Notes: generated by a model not told the origin, from the sequence alone. Shown: positions 1 to 8,786, counted from the stretch's first letter. The stretch is DNA of 64,000 nt from Frondihabitans sp. PhB188 (GCF_003752365.1 NZ_RJUO01000002.1:62001-126000); one strand, 5' to 3'. Numbers and translations: made by a program.

Positions 1-101
1 CGAGGTCGCGGAGCCGACCGAGTAGCCCGTCGGCACCTCGCCTCCCCGGTCTTTTGTCGGCGGTACTCCGTACACTGATGGAACTGTTTGAGGGAGTAGC
101 G

Positions 102-680
102 ATGAGCGACAAGAGCGCGGCCGTGGGGGCCTGGGAGGCCCTGTTCCGGGCGCAGGTCACGATCATGCGCGAGCTGACTGCGTGCTTTCCCACCAACGAG
201 ATCTCGTTCAACGAGTACGACGTGCTCTTCAATCTGTCGAACCAGACCGACAAGCGCGCTCGCATCAAAGACCTGACCCAGCACCTGCTGCTGACTCAGC
301 CCTCGATCAGCCGCCTCGTCGACCGCCTCACCGCGAAGGGCATCGTGGAGAAGCTCAGCGACCCCGGCGACGGTCGCGGCATAATCGTGGCACTCACTTC
401 CCTCGGCAGCGAGGTCTTCCGGTCGACAGCCGTCCGCCACGCCGATGCCATCGCGCGCCGGGTCGGCGGGACTCTCGACCGCGACGAGCTCGAGCAGCTG
501 ATGGCGCTCTGCCTCAAGCTGCGCCTGGGTCCGAAGATCGCGGACACGCCGAACGAAGACCGGCTGTGCTTCCCAGACGATCCCAGCCTCCCGGGCGACG
601 CGGCGAGCGTGCCGGATGAGCCAGTGGCGGCTGCCGAGTCGAGCGAAGGCGTCACCGCCCCGGTCGGGGTCGGCAGCTGA
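102..680 (+). CDS. MarR-family transcriptional regulator
   Basis: Winged-helix regulator of 192 residues. The winged HTH lies at about residues 38-100: helices around YDVLFNL and KDLTQHLLLTQPSISRLVDRL, then a wing at SDPGDGRG, the usual MarR layout. The last 45 residues are acidic, Pro/Ala-rich and look disordered. I chose the ATG at 102 because GAGGGAG lies 6 bases before it; an in-frame ATG at 78 has no ribosome-binding site. The next gene, a photolyase, starts with GTG on the base after this stop codon, so the two are one transcript and the regulator may control the photolyase and its own operon (inference). The ligand is unknown. Confidence 0.88.
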   Translation: MSDKSAAVGAWEALFRAQVTIMRELTACFPTNEISFNEYDVLFNLSNQTDKRARIKDLTQHLLLTQPSISRLVDRLTAKGIVEKLSDPGDGRGIIVALTSLGSEVFRSTAVRHADAIARRVGGTLDRDELEQLMALCLKLRLGPKIADTPNEDRLCFPDDPSLPGDAASVPDEPVAAAESSEGVTAPVGVGS

Positions 681-2054
681 GTGGCCTCCCCCACCCTCGT
701 CTGGCTCCGTGACGACCTCCGGGTCGCCGACAATCCCGCCCTCCACCAGGCCGTCCAACGCGGCGAGCCGATCGTCGTCGTGTTCGTCCTCGACGACGAG
801 ACGGCCGGTATCCGGCCGATCGGCGCCGCCTCCCGCTGGTGGCTGCACCACAGCCTCGAGTCGCTAGCCGCCGACCTCGACGACCGCGGGGCTGCGCTGA
901 CGCTCCGCCGCGGCCCGGTGTCCGACGTGATCCCCGCCCTCGCCGCCGAGATCGACGCCGGTGCCGTCGTCTGGAACCGCCGCTACGGCGGTCGGGCCCG
1001 CGAGGTCGACGCGGGCATCAAAGAGGCCCTGACCGACGCCGGCATCGAGGCGCACAGCTTCCAGGGCAGCCTCCTCTTCGAGCCGTGGACGATCAAGACC
1101 GGCTCGGGCACCCCGTTCAAGGTCTTCACGCCGTTCTACCGCGCGTGCCTCGACCAGCCGGAGCCCCGCCACCCGTATCCCGGGCCGAAGCACCTCGACG
1201 GCCTGACCCCCGCGCCGAAGGGCGACCGCCTGAGTTCCTGGTCGCTGCTGCCCGAGAAGCCCGACTGGGCGGGTGGCCTGCGCGACCGGTGGGAGCCCGG
1301 CGAGGCCGGCGCTCATCGTCGTCTCGAGCAGTTCATCGCCGACGACCTCGCCGACTACGACCGGCGCGACTTCCCCGGCGAGGACACCCAGAGCCACCTC
1401 TCGCCGTTCTTGAAGTTCGGAGAGATCAGTCCGTTCCAGGTGTGGCACCGCCTCCGCGGAGACCTGTCGCCGGCCGCGAAGAAGCAGGCGGCGGGCTTCT
1501 TGCGCGAGGTCGTCTGGCGCGAGTTCAACTACACGGTCCTCTTCGCCAACCCCGACCTCGCGACGGCGAACTACCGCCCCGAGTTCGACGCCTTCGAGTG
1601 GGCGGAGCCGCACGAGGCCGACCTCGAAGCGTGGCAGCAGGGCCGCACCGGCATCCCCATGGTCGACGCCGGGATGCGCGAGCTCTGGCAGACCGGCGTC
1701 ATGCACAACCGCGTGCGCATGATCGCCGCCAGCTTCCTGATCAAGAACATGCTCGTCGACTGGCGAGTGGGCGAGGCCTGGTTCTGGGACACCCTCGTCG
1801 ACGCCGACGAGGCCAACAACCCCGGCAACTGGCAGTGGGTGGCCGGGTCGGGCGCCGATGCGGCGCCGTACTTCCGCGTCTTCAATCCGGTGCTGCAGGG
1901 CGACAAGTTCGACAGGCAGGGCGACTACGTGAGGCAGTGGGTGCCCGAGTACGGCACCGACGACTACCCCGAGCCGATGGTCGACCTGAAGCGGTCGCGG
2001 CAGGAGGCCCTCGACGCCTACGACCACATGCGACGGAAGGCCGGTCTGAAGTGA
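681..2054 (+). CDS. phr: Deoxyribodipyrimidine photolyase (cryptochrome/photolyase family)
   Basis: Blue-light flavoenzyme that splits UV-induced cyclobutane pyrimidine dimers in DNA. The 457 residues match the family length. The N-terminal antenna-binding Rossmann domain starts with LVWLRDDLRVADNPAL; the C-terminal helical FAD domain carries GMRELWQTGVMHNRVRM, the W-F-W-D-T-L segment and NPGNWQWVAGSGADAAPYFRVFNP, which are photolyase hallmarks. The start is GTG directly behind the MarR stop codon, with no gap, so translation is probably coupled. The downstream hydrolase overlaps the end by four bases. A cryptochrome photoreceptor function cannot be excluded, but the sequence is closest in style to class I CPD photolyases. 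Confidence 0.95.
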   Translation: MASPTLVWLRDDLRVADNPALHQAVQRGEPIVVVFVLDDETAGIRPIGAASRWWLHHSLESLAADLDDRGAALTLRRGPVSDVIPALAAEIDAGAVVWNRRYGGRAREVDAGIKEALTDAGIEAHSFQGSLLFEPWTIKTGSGTPFKVFTPFYRACLDQPEPRHPYPGPKHLDGLTPAPKGDRLSSWSLLPEKPDWAGGLRDRWEPGEAGAHRRLEQFIADDLADYDRRDFPGEDTQSHLSPFLKFGEISPFQVWHRLRGDLSPAAKKQAAGFLREVVWREFNYTVLFANPDLATANYRPEFDAFEWAEPHEADLEAWQQGRTGIPMVDAGMRELWQTGVMHNRVRMIAASFLIKNMLVDWRVGEAWFWDTLVDADEANNPGNWQWVAGSGADAAPYFRVFNPVLQGDKFDRQGDYVRQWVPEYGTDDYPEPMVDLKRSRQEALDAYDHMRRKAGLK

Positions 2055-3490
2055 CGTCGCTCGCGGAGGCCGTGCGCGGCGTCGACAGGCTCTTCGCCCA
2101 GCGAGCCGGCGACGATCAGCGAGCCGGCGAGGTTCATGCCCCGAGCGCCTCGTACGGGGTGTTCACGCCCGAGGGCCTGGTGCACACCGGCTCCACGGGA
2201 ACGGTCGCAGGAACGCGGCCCACCGCCGACACCGTCTACCGGATCGCGTCGTGCACCAAGAGCTTCACGGCCACCGCCCTCCTCGCCCTCCGCGACGCGG
2301 GGTCGCTCCACCTCGACGACCCGGTGACGGCGTACGTCCCCGCCTTCGATGCCGTCCGACTGCCGTCGGCCGACGCGCCCGTGCCCACGATCCGGATGCT
2401 GCTCACGATGTCGGCGGGCCTTCCCACCGACGACCCGTGGGGCGACCGGCAGGAGTCGATCACCGACGAGGCCCTCGACGAGCTGCTCACCTCGGGGCTG
2501 TCGTTCGACAGCGTGCCCGGCACCCGATTCGCCTACTCCAACCTCGGCTACGCCCTGCTCGGCCGGGTCGTCGCGGTCGCCAGCGGCACCCCCTACCGCG
2601 ACGTCGTCACCCGGACGATCCTCGAGCCCCTCGGGCTCGCGTCGACCGGGTTCGTGCGGCCCGACGACGCCGACGACCGACTCGCCGTGGGCCACCGGAG
2701 GCTCGACGGCGAATGGCAGCCGCTCCCCTTCTCGGGCCCGGGCGGCTTCTCGCCGATCGGCGGGCTGTTCAGCACCGTCGCCGATCTGTCGCGCTGGGCA
2801 CGCTGGCTGTCGTCGGCATGGGCCGACGGCCGCGACGGCGACCGCGACGGGATCCTCTCGCGGGCGTCGCGGCGCGAGCTCCAGCAGATGCACCGGTACG
2901 TGCCCGCGGTGTCGAAGTCGAGCGGCGAGCCGACCGCGTACGGATTCGGGCTGTTCGTCGAAGACCAGGTCGACCTCGGAACGGTCGTGTCGCACTCCGG
3001 CGGCTACCCCGGCTTCTCGGCGCACATGCGCTGGCACGCCGCCTCCGGCATCGGCATGGTGGCGTTCGAGAACGCGACCTACGCGCAGGTGTCGGTCCCG
3101 ACCGCCTCGACACTGCACGCGCTGCTCCACGACGTCGACGCCGCGCCGCGCGCCACCGTGTGGCCCGAGACGCGCGTCGCCCAGGCGGCTGTCGATGCCG
3201 TCGTGCGCGGGGCCGACGTGCCCGCGGGCCTCCTGAGCGAGAACGTCGATCTCGACGTGCCCCTCGGCCACCGCCGCACGGCCTGGGCCGAGGCGATCGA
3301 CGCCGTGGGCGGGCTCGCCGAGCAGCCGCGCCCGGCGGGCCCCGAGGCCGGGCCCGACGAGGAGTCGTCGGCGCCCTCGCACCTGGTGTGGCGGATCCCC
3401 GGCGCGCACGGCCGGCTGCGGGTCGAGATCCGCCTGACCCCGGAGGCGGCGCCGCGGGTGCAGACGCTGGGCGTGCGCGTCGAGCGCTGA
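2051..3490 (+). CDS. Serine hydrolase of the beta-lactamase/DD-peptidase (class C) family
   Basis: Penicillin-binding-protein-like serine hydrolase of 479 residues from a GTG that overlaps the photolyase stop as GTGA. The family triad is visible: S67-C-T-K70 in YRIASCTKSF, the Tyr of YSNLGY near residue 164, and HSGGYPG in the place of the KTG box. Such proteins hydrolyse esters, D-amino-acid peptides or beta-lactams. I see no signal peptide, so it probably acts in the cytoplasm, which favours an esterase or peptidase role over antibiotic resistance (inference). It is the last gene of the MarR-phr operon and is followed by a large inverted repeat. Confidence 0.85.
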   Translation: MTSLAEAVRGVDRLFAQRAGDDQRAGEVHAPSASYGVFTPEGLVHTGSTGTVAGTRPTADTVYRIASCTKSFTATALLALRDAGSLHLDDPVTAYVPAFDAVRLPSADAPVPTIRMLLTMSAGLPTDDPWGDRQESITDEALDELLTSGLSFDSVPGTRFAYSNLGYALLGRVVAVASGTPYRDVVTRTILEPLGLASTGFVRPDDADDRLAVGHRRLDGEWQPLPFSGPGGFSPIGGLFSTVADLSRWARWLSSAWADGRDGDRDGILSRASRRELQQMHRYVPAVSKSSGEPTAYGFGLFVEDQVDLGTVVSHSGGYPGFSAHMRWHAASGIGMVAFENATYAQVSVPTASTLHALLHDVDAAPRATVWPETRVAQAAVDAVVRGADVPAGLLSENVDLDVPLGHRRTAWAEAIDAVGGLAEQPRPAGPEAGPDEESSAPSHLVWRIPGAHGRLRVEIRLTPEAAPRVQTLGVRVER

Positions 3491-3524
3491 GAGCGGCGGC
3501 GGGCGGAGAGTTCCTGCGCGTCTC

Positions 3525-3605
3525 AGAAATTCAAGGAGATTTTCGGCGCGGCGGCCCGCGATCGGTGATGATCGGCGGCTGGGGTGAAAAACTCCTTGAA
3601 TTTCG
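3525..3605. repeat. Palindromic element, copy 1 (arms GAAATTCAAGGAG)
   Basis: Inverted repeat between the convergent serine hydrolase and PfkB kinase. Left arm 3526-3544 and right arm 3586-3604 pair over 19 bases with one mismatch; the 41-base loop is G+C-rich. The arms are strikingly A+T-rich for this genome. A second copy with the same outer arms lies at 53233-53316, again between convergent genes. Likely a bidirectional terminator or a dispersed palindromic repeat. Confidence 0.8.
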
Positions 3606-3629
3606 GAGACAGCAGCGGCGGCCGACCGA

Positions 3630-4544
3630 TCAGCGGGAGGGGCGGCCGCCGACGACCGCGAGCGCCTGCGCCGACACCTTCACGCCCTTCCGCGTCGACA
3701 GGGCGAGGCTCGGCGAGTGCAGCCAGCCGCCGAGGAACCCCGCCCTGAACGCGTCGCCCGCGCCGACCGGGTCGACCAGGCGCGTCGCGACCCGCGGCGA
3801 GTGCACCAGCTTCGAGCCCGTGCGGCCCGCGATCGCCGATCCGTCGGGCAGAAACATCGCGACGACCCCGTAGCGGGGCAGCAGCGCCCGCAGCACCTCG
3901 TCGGGCGCGCGGAGGCCGGTGAGCAGGCGGCCCTCGTCGAGGCTCGGGAAGAACAGGTCGGCGCCGCCGGTCACGTCGAGGAACTCCGCCGCGCCGAAGT
4001 CCTCGATGAACCCCGAAGTGGCGGGGTCGACGCTGACCAGGGCACCGGCGCTGCGGACGCGCGTCACCAGGCGCCGGAACGAGACCGGCGTGCGCGACGC
4101 GACGACCGTGTAGCCGGTGGTGTGCACGATCGCGGTGCCGCCGATCAGCTCGTCCGAGACGCCGTCGAGGTCGAGACCCGCGCTGGCGCCGCGATCGGAG
4201 AGCATGGTGCGGTTGGTGCCGTCGAGCGTGATGACGACGGTTCCGGTGTGGCCGTCGGGCGCGTACTCCAGATGCGGCACGACCCCGGCGTTCGCGAGGA
4301 GCTGCGCGTGCCGCTGCACATCGCCGACTCCGACCCGGCCCAGGAACTCGACCCTGACCCCCTGCGTGCCCAGCCATGCCGCGGTGTTCGCCGCCGACCC
4401 GCCCGCCCGGTGCTGGATCCGCGCGCCGACGTCGGTGTTCTGGACCGGCCGCTTCGACGGGGCGACGATGACGTCGTCGAGCACGTCGCCCACGACGAGC
4501 ACGCGCCCGCTCGGCGACGCGGACGCGGGCGCGGTGCGGGGCAT
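3630..4544 (-). CDS. PfkB-family carbohydrate (ribokinase-like) kinase
   Basis: ATP-dependent sugar or nucleoside kinase, 304 residues, the normal family length. N-terminal VLVVGDVLDDVIV is the first beta strand; QHRAGGSAANTAAWLG is the PfkB substrate-binding signature 1; DPVGAGDAFRAGF near residue 260 is signature 2, with the catalytic Asp and the anion hole. The substrate cannot be read from sequence: ribose, pseudouridine, fructose or inosine are all possible, and no sugar-transport or psuG neighbour helps. Start ATG at 4544 has AGAGGA close upstream. It is transcribed alone towards the palindromic element. Confidence 0.88.
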   Translation of the reverse strand: MPRTAPASASPSGRVLVVGDVLDDVIVAPSKRPVQNTDVGARIQHRAGGSAANTAAWLGTQGVRVEFLGRVGVGDVQRHAQLLANAGVVPHLEYAPDGHTGTVVITLDGTNRTMLSDRGASAGLDLDGVSDELIGGTAIVHTTGYTVVASRTPVSFRRLVTRVRSAGALVSVDPATSGFIEDFGAAEFLDVTGGADLFFPSLDEGRLLTGLRAPDEVLRALLPRYGVVAMFLPDGSAIAGRTGSKLVHSPRVATRLVDPVGAGDAFRAGFLGGWLHSPSLALSTRKGVKVSAQALAVVGGRPSR

Positions 4545-4630
4545 GGTTCCTCTTACGACACCACGTTCGGTGCCCGAGCGTCTCGCCCGCCTGGCGAATC
4601 ACCCCCTCGATCACCCCGTACGCTCGGATG

Positions 4631-5071
4631 ATGACGGTCACGCACGACGACGCCCTCACCGCCCGCCTCGACCCGACGGTGCTCTACCGGATCATGCGGC
4701 TGCGCGTCGACGTGTTCGTCGTGGAGCAGGCGTGCGCCTATCCCGAGCTCGACGGCCGCGACCTCGAGCCCGACACACGCCAGTTCTGGACTGCCGACGC
4801 GAGCGGCGACGTGCTGGCGACGCTGCGCCTCCTGCACGACGGAGAGGATCGCAGGATCGGCCGGGTCGCCACCGCCCTCCCCGCCCGCGGGCACGGCTAC
4901 GCCGGCGTCCTGATGCAGCGCGCCGTCGATGCCGCCGAAGGCCGGCTCACCCGCCTCGACGCGCAGGCCCGCCTCGAGGGCTGGTACGCGCGCTTCGGCT
5001 TCGTGCGCTCGGGCGACGACTTCCTGGACGACGAGATCGTGCATGTTCCGATGACGCGCCCGGCAGGCTGA
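4631..5071 (+). CDS. GNAT-family N-acetyltransferase, ElaA type
   Basis: Small acetyltransferase of about 146 residues. The ElaA signature YRIMRLRVDVFVVEQ, followed by PELDGRD, is near the N terminus; the acetyl-CoA loop is RIGRVATALPARGHGYAG. Acceptor substrate unknown. Two ATGs stand in tandem (4628 and 4631). A -10-like TACGCT at 4619-4624 lies six bases before the second ATG and there is no Shine-Dalgarno sequence, so I favour a leaderless message starting at 4631. It is divergent from the PfkB kinase. Confidence 0.85.
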   Translation: MTVTHDDALTARLDPTVLYRIMRLRVDVFVVEQACAYPELDGRDLEPDTRQFWTADASGDVLATLRLLHDGEDRRIGRVATALPARGHGYAGVLMQRAVDAAEGRLTRLDAQARLEGWYARFGFVRSGDDFLDDEIVHVPMTRPAG

Positions 5072-5151
5072 CGAGGCTTCTCGCCGACACACCGAACGTT
5101 CTGTTCCGGATTTCTGGCCCGGGGATGCCGCTCCGGACATACACTCGAAAA

Positions 5152-5739
5152 ATGGCACGCAGAGAGACCCCTCCTCGCGAGAGGATCCTGGCGTCCGCGC
5201 ACACGGAATTCGCCGAGCGAGGCCTCGCCGGGGCCCGGATCGACACCATCGCGCGGAACGCGGAAGCAAGCAAGGAGCGCTTGTACGCGCACTTCAAGAC
5301 CAAGCGCGACCTCTTCGACGCCGCGCTCGGCTCGTCGATCGACCGCTGGCTCGAGGCAGTGCCGCTCGACGCGAACGACATGCCCGGCTGGGCGTCCCGG
5401 CTCTACCTGCACTTCTCCGCCCATGTCGACGACGCCCGGATGATCCTCTGGGGTCAGATCGAGGGCGTCAGCCTGTCGAGCCCCGGCATCGTCGATCACG
5501 AGGAGCTCGAGGCGCGCCGGGAGCGCGTGCGGGAGGCGCAGGCCGGCGGCCTTATCGACTCGGAGTGGCGCGTCGACGAGGTCTTCACGATGTCGTTCGG
5601 CCTCGTGCTCTCGTGGTTCGTCACCCCGTCGACGACGAACCTCCACCGCGAAGACACCGAACGGCGCGCGATCGTCGTCCGCGAGGCAGTCGACCGCATG
5701 CTGTCCGTCGCCCCCATCCCGGTCGCCGTCGGCGAGTAG
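5152..5739 (+). CDS. TetR-family transcriptional regulator
   Basis: One-component repressor, 195 residues. The N-terminal HTH is typical: RERILASAHTEFAERG, then IDTIARNAEASKERLYAHFKTKRDLFDAAL (residues 9-60). The C-terminal ligand domain is not diagnostic. Start ATG at 5152. Just upstream two TCCGGA words (5105-5110 and 5132-5137) frame the leader and could be operator half-sites, and TACACT sits eight bases from the start codon (inference). The dienelactone hydrolase begins 29 bases downstream with its own promoter-like box and is a plausible target. Confidence 0.87.
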   Translation: MARRETPPRERILASAHTEFAERGLAGARIDTIARNAEASKERLYAHFKTKRDLFDAALGSSIDRWLEAVPLDANDMPGWASRLYLHFSAHVDDARMILWGQIEGVSLSSPGIVDHEELEARRERVREAQAGGLIDSEWRVDEVFTMSFGLVLSWFVTPSTTNLHREDTERRAIVVREAVDRMLSVAPIPVAVGE

Positions 5740-5768
5740 CGCAGTCTCCTGCGAGTAGCGTCGGGACA

Positions 5769-6554
5769 ATGACCCTCGATGCCTCAGCCCTGACCCCCGA
5801 ACTCCGCGACCTCCTGGGCTCCGTGCCCGAGGCCGCCGTCACCGCCACAGACGTGCAGCACGACTCCGCCGGTACCGCGCTCGGCGGCTATCTCGCTACT
5901 CCCGCGGATGCCGACGATCTCTCGCCGGCCGTCCTCGTGCTTCACGACTGGTTCGGCCTGACCGACCATGTGAAGGTGCGCGCCGAGATGCTCGCGCGCC
6001 TCGGCTACATCGCCCTCGCGGGCGACATCTACGGCGCGGACAGCCAGCCGGCGGACGGCGACGAGGCGGGCGCCCTCGCCGGGAGGTTCTACGGCGACGT
6101 CGACCTGTTCCGCGAGCGCGTGCTCGCCAACCTCGACACCCTCAAGGCGACGCCGGGCGTCGATCAGTCGCGCATCGCCGTCATGGGCTACTGCTTCGGG
6201 GGCTCGGGCGCGCTCGAGGCCGCCCGCGCCGGGGCCGACGTCGCCGGGGTCGTGTCATTCCACGGCAACCTCAGCACGCAGTCCCCCGCCGCGTCCGGCT
6301 CCGTGACGGCGCCCGTGCTCGTGCTGACGGGTGCGGCCGACCCCATCGTCCCGCCGGCCGCCGTCGAGGCCTTCGAAGACGAGATGACCAGCGCGGGCGC
6401 CGACGACTGGCAGATCGTGTCGTACTCGGGCGCGCTGCACGCGTTCGCGGTGCCCGGCACCGACGCGCCCGACCACGGCGCCGCGTTCCAGGAGCGGGCG
6501 AACACGCGCTCGTGGGCGGCGATGGAGACGTTCTTCGGCGAGGTCCTCGCGTAG
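5769..6554 (+). CDS. Dienelactone hydrolase family protein
   Basis: Alpha/beta hydrolase of 261 residues. The first strand ends in LVLHDWFGL (oxyanion region). The nucleophile elbow is GYCFGG with Cys in place of Ser, as in dienelactone hydrolases. The acid is expected in LTGAADPIVPP and the His in SGALHAFAVPG, so the Cys-Asp-His triad is complete. The true substrate may be another lactone or ester. Start ATG at 5769 is seven bases behind TAGCGT (5756-5761) with no ribosome-binding site, which suggests a leaderless mRNA. It follows the TetR gene in the same direction. Confidence 0.87.
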   Translation: MTLDASALTPELRDLLGSVPEAAVTATDVQHDSAGTALGGYLATPADADDLSPAVLVLHDWFGLTDHVKVRAEMLARLGYIALAGDIYGADSQPADGDEAGALAGRFYGDVDLFRERVLANLDTLKATPGVDQSRIAVMGYCFGGSGALEAARAGADVAGVVSFHGNLSTQSPAASGSVTAPVLVLTGAADPIVPPAAVEAFEDEMTSAGADDWQIVSYSGALHAFAVPGTDAPDHGAAFQERANTRSWAAMETFFGEVLA

Positions 6555-6597
6555 CCCGTTCGCTGAGCGGCCGATTCGAGGGTCCGGCCCCGTCGAG

Positions 6598-7086
6598 CTA
6601 GGAGACCAGGGCGGGCGCCGCGATCGCGCGCAGCGTGAGCACCGTCTCGACGGCGGCCGTCGCGGCCTCCGCGCCCTTGTCCTCCTTCGACTCCGGGTAG
6701 CCGGCTCGGTCGATGCCCTGCTGCTCGTCGTCCAGCGTCAGCAGGCCGAATCCGACCGGCTTGCCGGCGTCGATGGCGACGCGGGTGAGGCCCGAGGTGG
6801 CGGCGTCCGACACGTACTCGAAGTGCGGAGTGCCGCCCCGGATGATGACGCCGAGGGCGACGACCGCGTCGGCGCCGTTCTCGAGCGCGGCCTTCGCGAC
6901 GACGGGGAGCTCGAAGCTGCCCGGCACGCGCACGACGGTGACGGTGGCGTTCATGGCCTCGAGGGCGCGAAGCGCACCGCTCAGCAGCCCCTCGGCGATC
7001 TTCGTGTGCCAGGTGCCCGAGACGACGGTGACGCGGACGCCGGTGCCGTCGATGTCGGTGGTGGTGGGTGCTCCTTCGCCGCTCAT
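6598..7086 (-). CDS. ribH: 6,7-dimethyl-8-ribityllumazine synthase
   Basis: Condenses 5-amino-6-ribitylamino-uracil with 3,4-dihydroxy-2-butanone 4-phosphate, the penultimate step of riboflavin synthesis. 162 residues. Conserved segments: VPGSFELPVVAK, ALGVIIRGGTPHFEYV (with the catalytic His), and VGFGLLTLDDEQQGIDRAG. Last gene of the minus-strand rib operon; its ATG overlaps the ribB stop codon as ATGA. No riboflavin gene follows it. Confidence 0.95.
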   Translation of the reverse strand: MSGEGAPTTTDIDGTGVRVTVVSGTWHTKIAEGLLSGALRALEAMNATVTVVRVPGSFELPVVAKAALENGADAVVALGVIIRGGTPHFEYVSDAATSGLTRVAIDAGKPVGFGLLTLDDEQQGIDRAGYPESKEDKGAEAATAAVETVLTLRAIAAPALVS

Positions 7087-7760
7087 GCGGTCGCTCCTTC
7101 TGTAGCAGCGGCAGTCGCCGCGGTGGGGGTCTGGCGGGGTTCGCGGGCGTCGAGCCACTCGATGAGCCCGGCGATCGTGATGACGGGCACGCCCTGGGCG
7201 GCGCCGAACTCGTGGAGGGCCGGCAGGCGCATCATCTCGCCGTCGTCGGCGACGATCTCGCTGATGACCCCGACCGGGCGCAGCCCTGCGGCGATCATCA
7301 GGTCGACGGCGGCCTCGGTGTGCCCGTTGCGGGCGCGGACGCCGCCGGCGACGGCGCGGAGGGGCAGGATGTGCCCGGGCCGGTGCAGGTCGTCTCGCAC
7401 GGACGCAGGATCCGCGAGCACTCGCAGCGTGTGGGCGCGGTCGTGCGCGCTGATCCCCGTCGTCACGCCCCTCGCCGAGTCGACGGACACCGTGTACGCG
7501 GTGCCCCGCTCGTCTTCGTTCCGCGCCACCATCGGCGGCAGGTCGAGCCGGTCGGCGATCTCGGCGCTCATCGGCGCGCAGACGAAGCCCGACGAGTAGC
7601 GGACCAGCCAGGCCAGCCACTCCTGCGAGGCGAGCTCGGCCGAGAGCACGATGTCGCCCTCGTTCTCGCGCGACTCGTCGTCGGCGACGATGATCGGCCG
7701 CCCCAGGCGCAGGTGCTCGAGCGCCGTGTCGATCGTGTCGAGCGTGGCGGCGGTGGTCAC
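7083..7760 (-). CDS. ribB: 3,4-dihydroxy-2-butanone-4-phosphate synthase (monofunctional)
   Basis: Makes the four-carbon unit of riboflavin from ribulose 5-phosphate. 225 residues. Motifs: DDESRENEGDIV (acidic metal/substrate loop), SGFVCAPMS, HRPGHILPL, and HTEAAVDL. The GTG start at 7760 overlaps the ribE stop as GTGA. The protein ends soon after the RibB domain, so the GTP cyclohydrolase II half seen in actinobacterial RibBA fusions is absent. An open frame extends far upstream of this GTG but has no protein similarity there. Confidence 0.93.
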   Translation of the reverse strand: MTTAATLDTIDTALEHLRLGRPIIVADDESRENEGDIVLSAELASQEWLAWLVRYSSGFVCAPMSAEIADRLDLPPMVARNEDERGTAYTVSVDSARGVTTGISAHDRAHTLRVLADPASVRDDLHRPGHILPLRAVAGGVRARNGHTEAAVDLMIAAGLRPVGVISEIVADDGEMMRLPALHEFGAAQGVPVITIAGLIEWLDAREPRQTPTAATAAATEGATA

Positions 7761-8389
7761 AGCGCGGCCGCCGTCTCGGACAGCTCGTCGAGCTTGAGCA
7801 TGCGGCGGACGTGGCGGGCCAGCACGTCGGTCTCGACGTTGACCCGGTCGCCGACGGCCTTGTTGCCGAGGGTGGTGGCGGCGAGGGTCTCGGGGATGAG
7901 GGAGACCTCGAACCACGCGTCCGGAGTTCCTGGGTCGCTGATCGCACTGACCGTGAGGCTGACGCCCTCGAGCGTGACGGACCCCTTGTCGACGAGGAGC
8001 GGCGACAGCTCGTCGCTCAGGCTGAAGCGGAGGCGGCGCCAGGCGTCGCCCGGCTCGAGCTCGACGAGGGTGGCGGTGCCGTCGACGTGACCCTGAACGA
8101 TGTGGCCGCCGAGACGATCGCCGACGCGGGCCGCCCGCTCGAGGTTGACCGACGAGCCGGCCTCCAGATCGCCCGTGGTGCTCATGACGAGGGTCTGCCT
8201 CATGACGTCGGCGGTGAAGCTGTCGGCCGTCGACTCCACGACCGTGAGGCAGACTCCCGAGACGGCGATGGAGTCGCCGTGGTGGACTCCGTCGACGGCC
8301 AGGGGGCCGTGGACGGTCAGCCGGACGGAGTCGCCGTTGTCGTCGATGCGGACGACCCGGCCCAGCTCCTCGATGATTCCCGTGAACAC
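7757..8389 (-). CDS. ribE: Riboflavin synthase alpha chain
   Basis: Dismutates two lumazine molecules to riboflavin. The 210 residues contain the duplicated lumazine-binding barrel: FTGIIEELG and SGVCLTVVE in the first half, LGGHIVQGHVDGTA and TLEGVSLTV in the second. I place the start at GTG 8389 because the family begins FTGIIEE and GGAGAAG lies six bases upstream; an in-frame ATG at 8410 would add seven residues. First gene of the operon ribE-ribB-ribH; the FMN riboswitch lies 115 bases upstream. Confidence 0.94.
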   Translation of the reverse strand: MFTGIIEELGRVVRIDDNGDSVRLTVHGPLAVDGVHHGDSIAVSGVCLTVVESTADSFTADVMRQTLVMSTTGDLEAGSSVNLERAARVGDRLGGHIVQGHVDGTATLVELEPGDAWRRLRFSLSDELSPLLVDKGSVTLEGVSLTVSAISDPGTPDAWFEVSLIPETLAATTLGNKAVGDRVNVETDVLARHVRRMLKLDELSETAAAL

Positions 8390-8504
8390 GTGTTCTTCTC
8401 CGGTCTGCATTCCGCCTTCGGGGCGGGGTGGCTCTTGTCAGAGCTCCGGGGATGGGTCGGCCGACGGCCGCCGCCCGCGCGCAGGATGACGCGCACGGGC
8501 ACGC

Positions 8505-8640
8505 GCTGCCTCCTATCCGGACTTTCACCGTCGGTACTGGAATCACACCAGTTCAGCCGCCTCGCCGTGCGATCGTCATGATCGCCGTGCGGTGCGGGTC
8601 GCGGACTATACCGCCGGTTCAGAATCTCACTGACCCCGGA
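8505..8640 (-). promoter_or_regulatory. FMN riboswitch (RFN element)
   Basis: Read on the minus strand, the conserved RFN blocks are all present in order: GGGGTCAGTGAGATTC, ACCGGCGGTATAGTCCGCGA, CTGGTGTGATTCCAGTACCGACGGT, and AAAGTCCGGATAGGAGGCAG. This matches the FMN aptamer that represses rib genes when FMN is high. Between the aptamer and the ribE start lie about 115 bases with several short hairpins, among them GGCTCTTGTCAGAGCT near 8431-8446, that could serve as the expression platform; I cannot tell a terminator from start-site masking. Confidence 0.95.
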
Positions 8641-8786
8641 GCGCGTTGCTTGTGATCCACAAGGTATCACCGCCATGTTTCGTTCGCCTTACGCGTTACG
8701 TCCGTCGACATTGCGCCGCCGCGGCGGATTCGCCAGAGCCCGGATCCCCGCGGCCGACGCCGGCAATGCGCCCGCGGGACACGGGA

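Noticed and set aside
839-2050. Long N-terminal extension of the serine hydrolase frame across the photolyase gene
   Set aside because: The extension is Arg/Pro-rich shadow of phr in another frame; similarity to serine hydrolases begins after 2051, where GTGA overlaps the phr stop.
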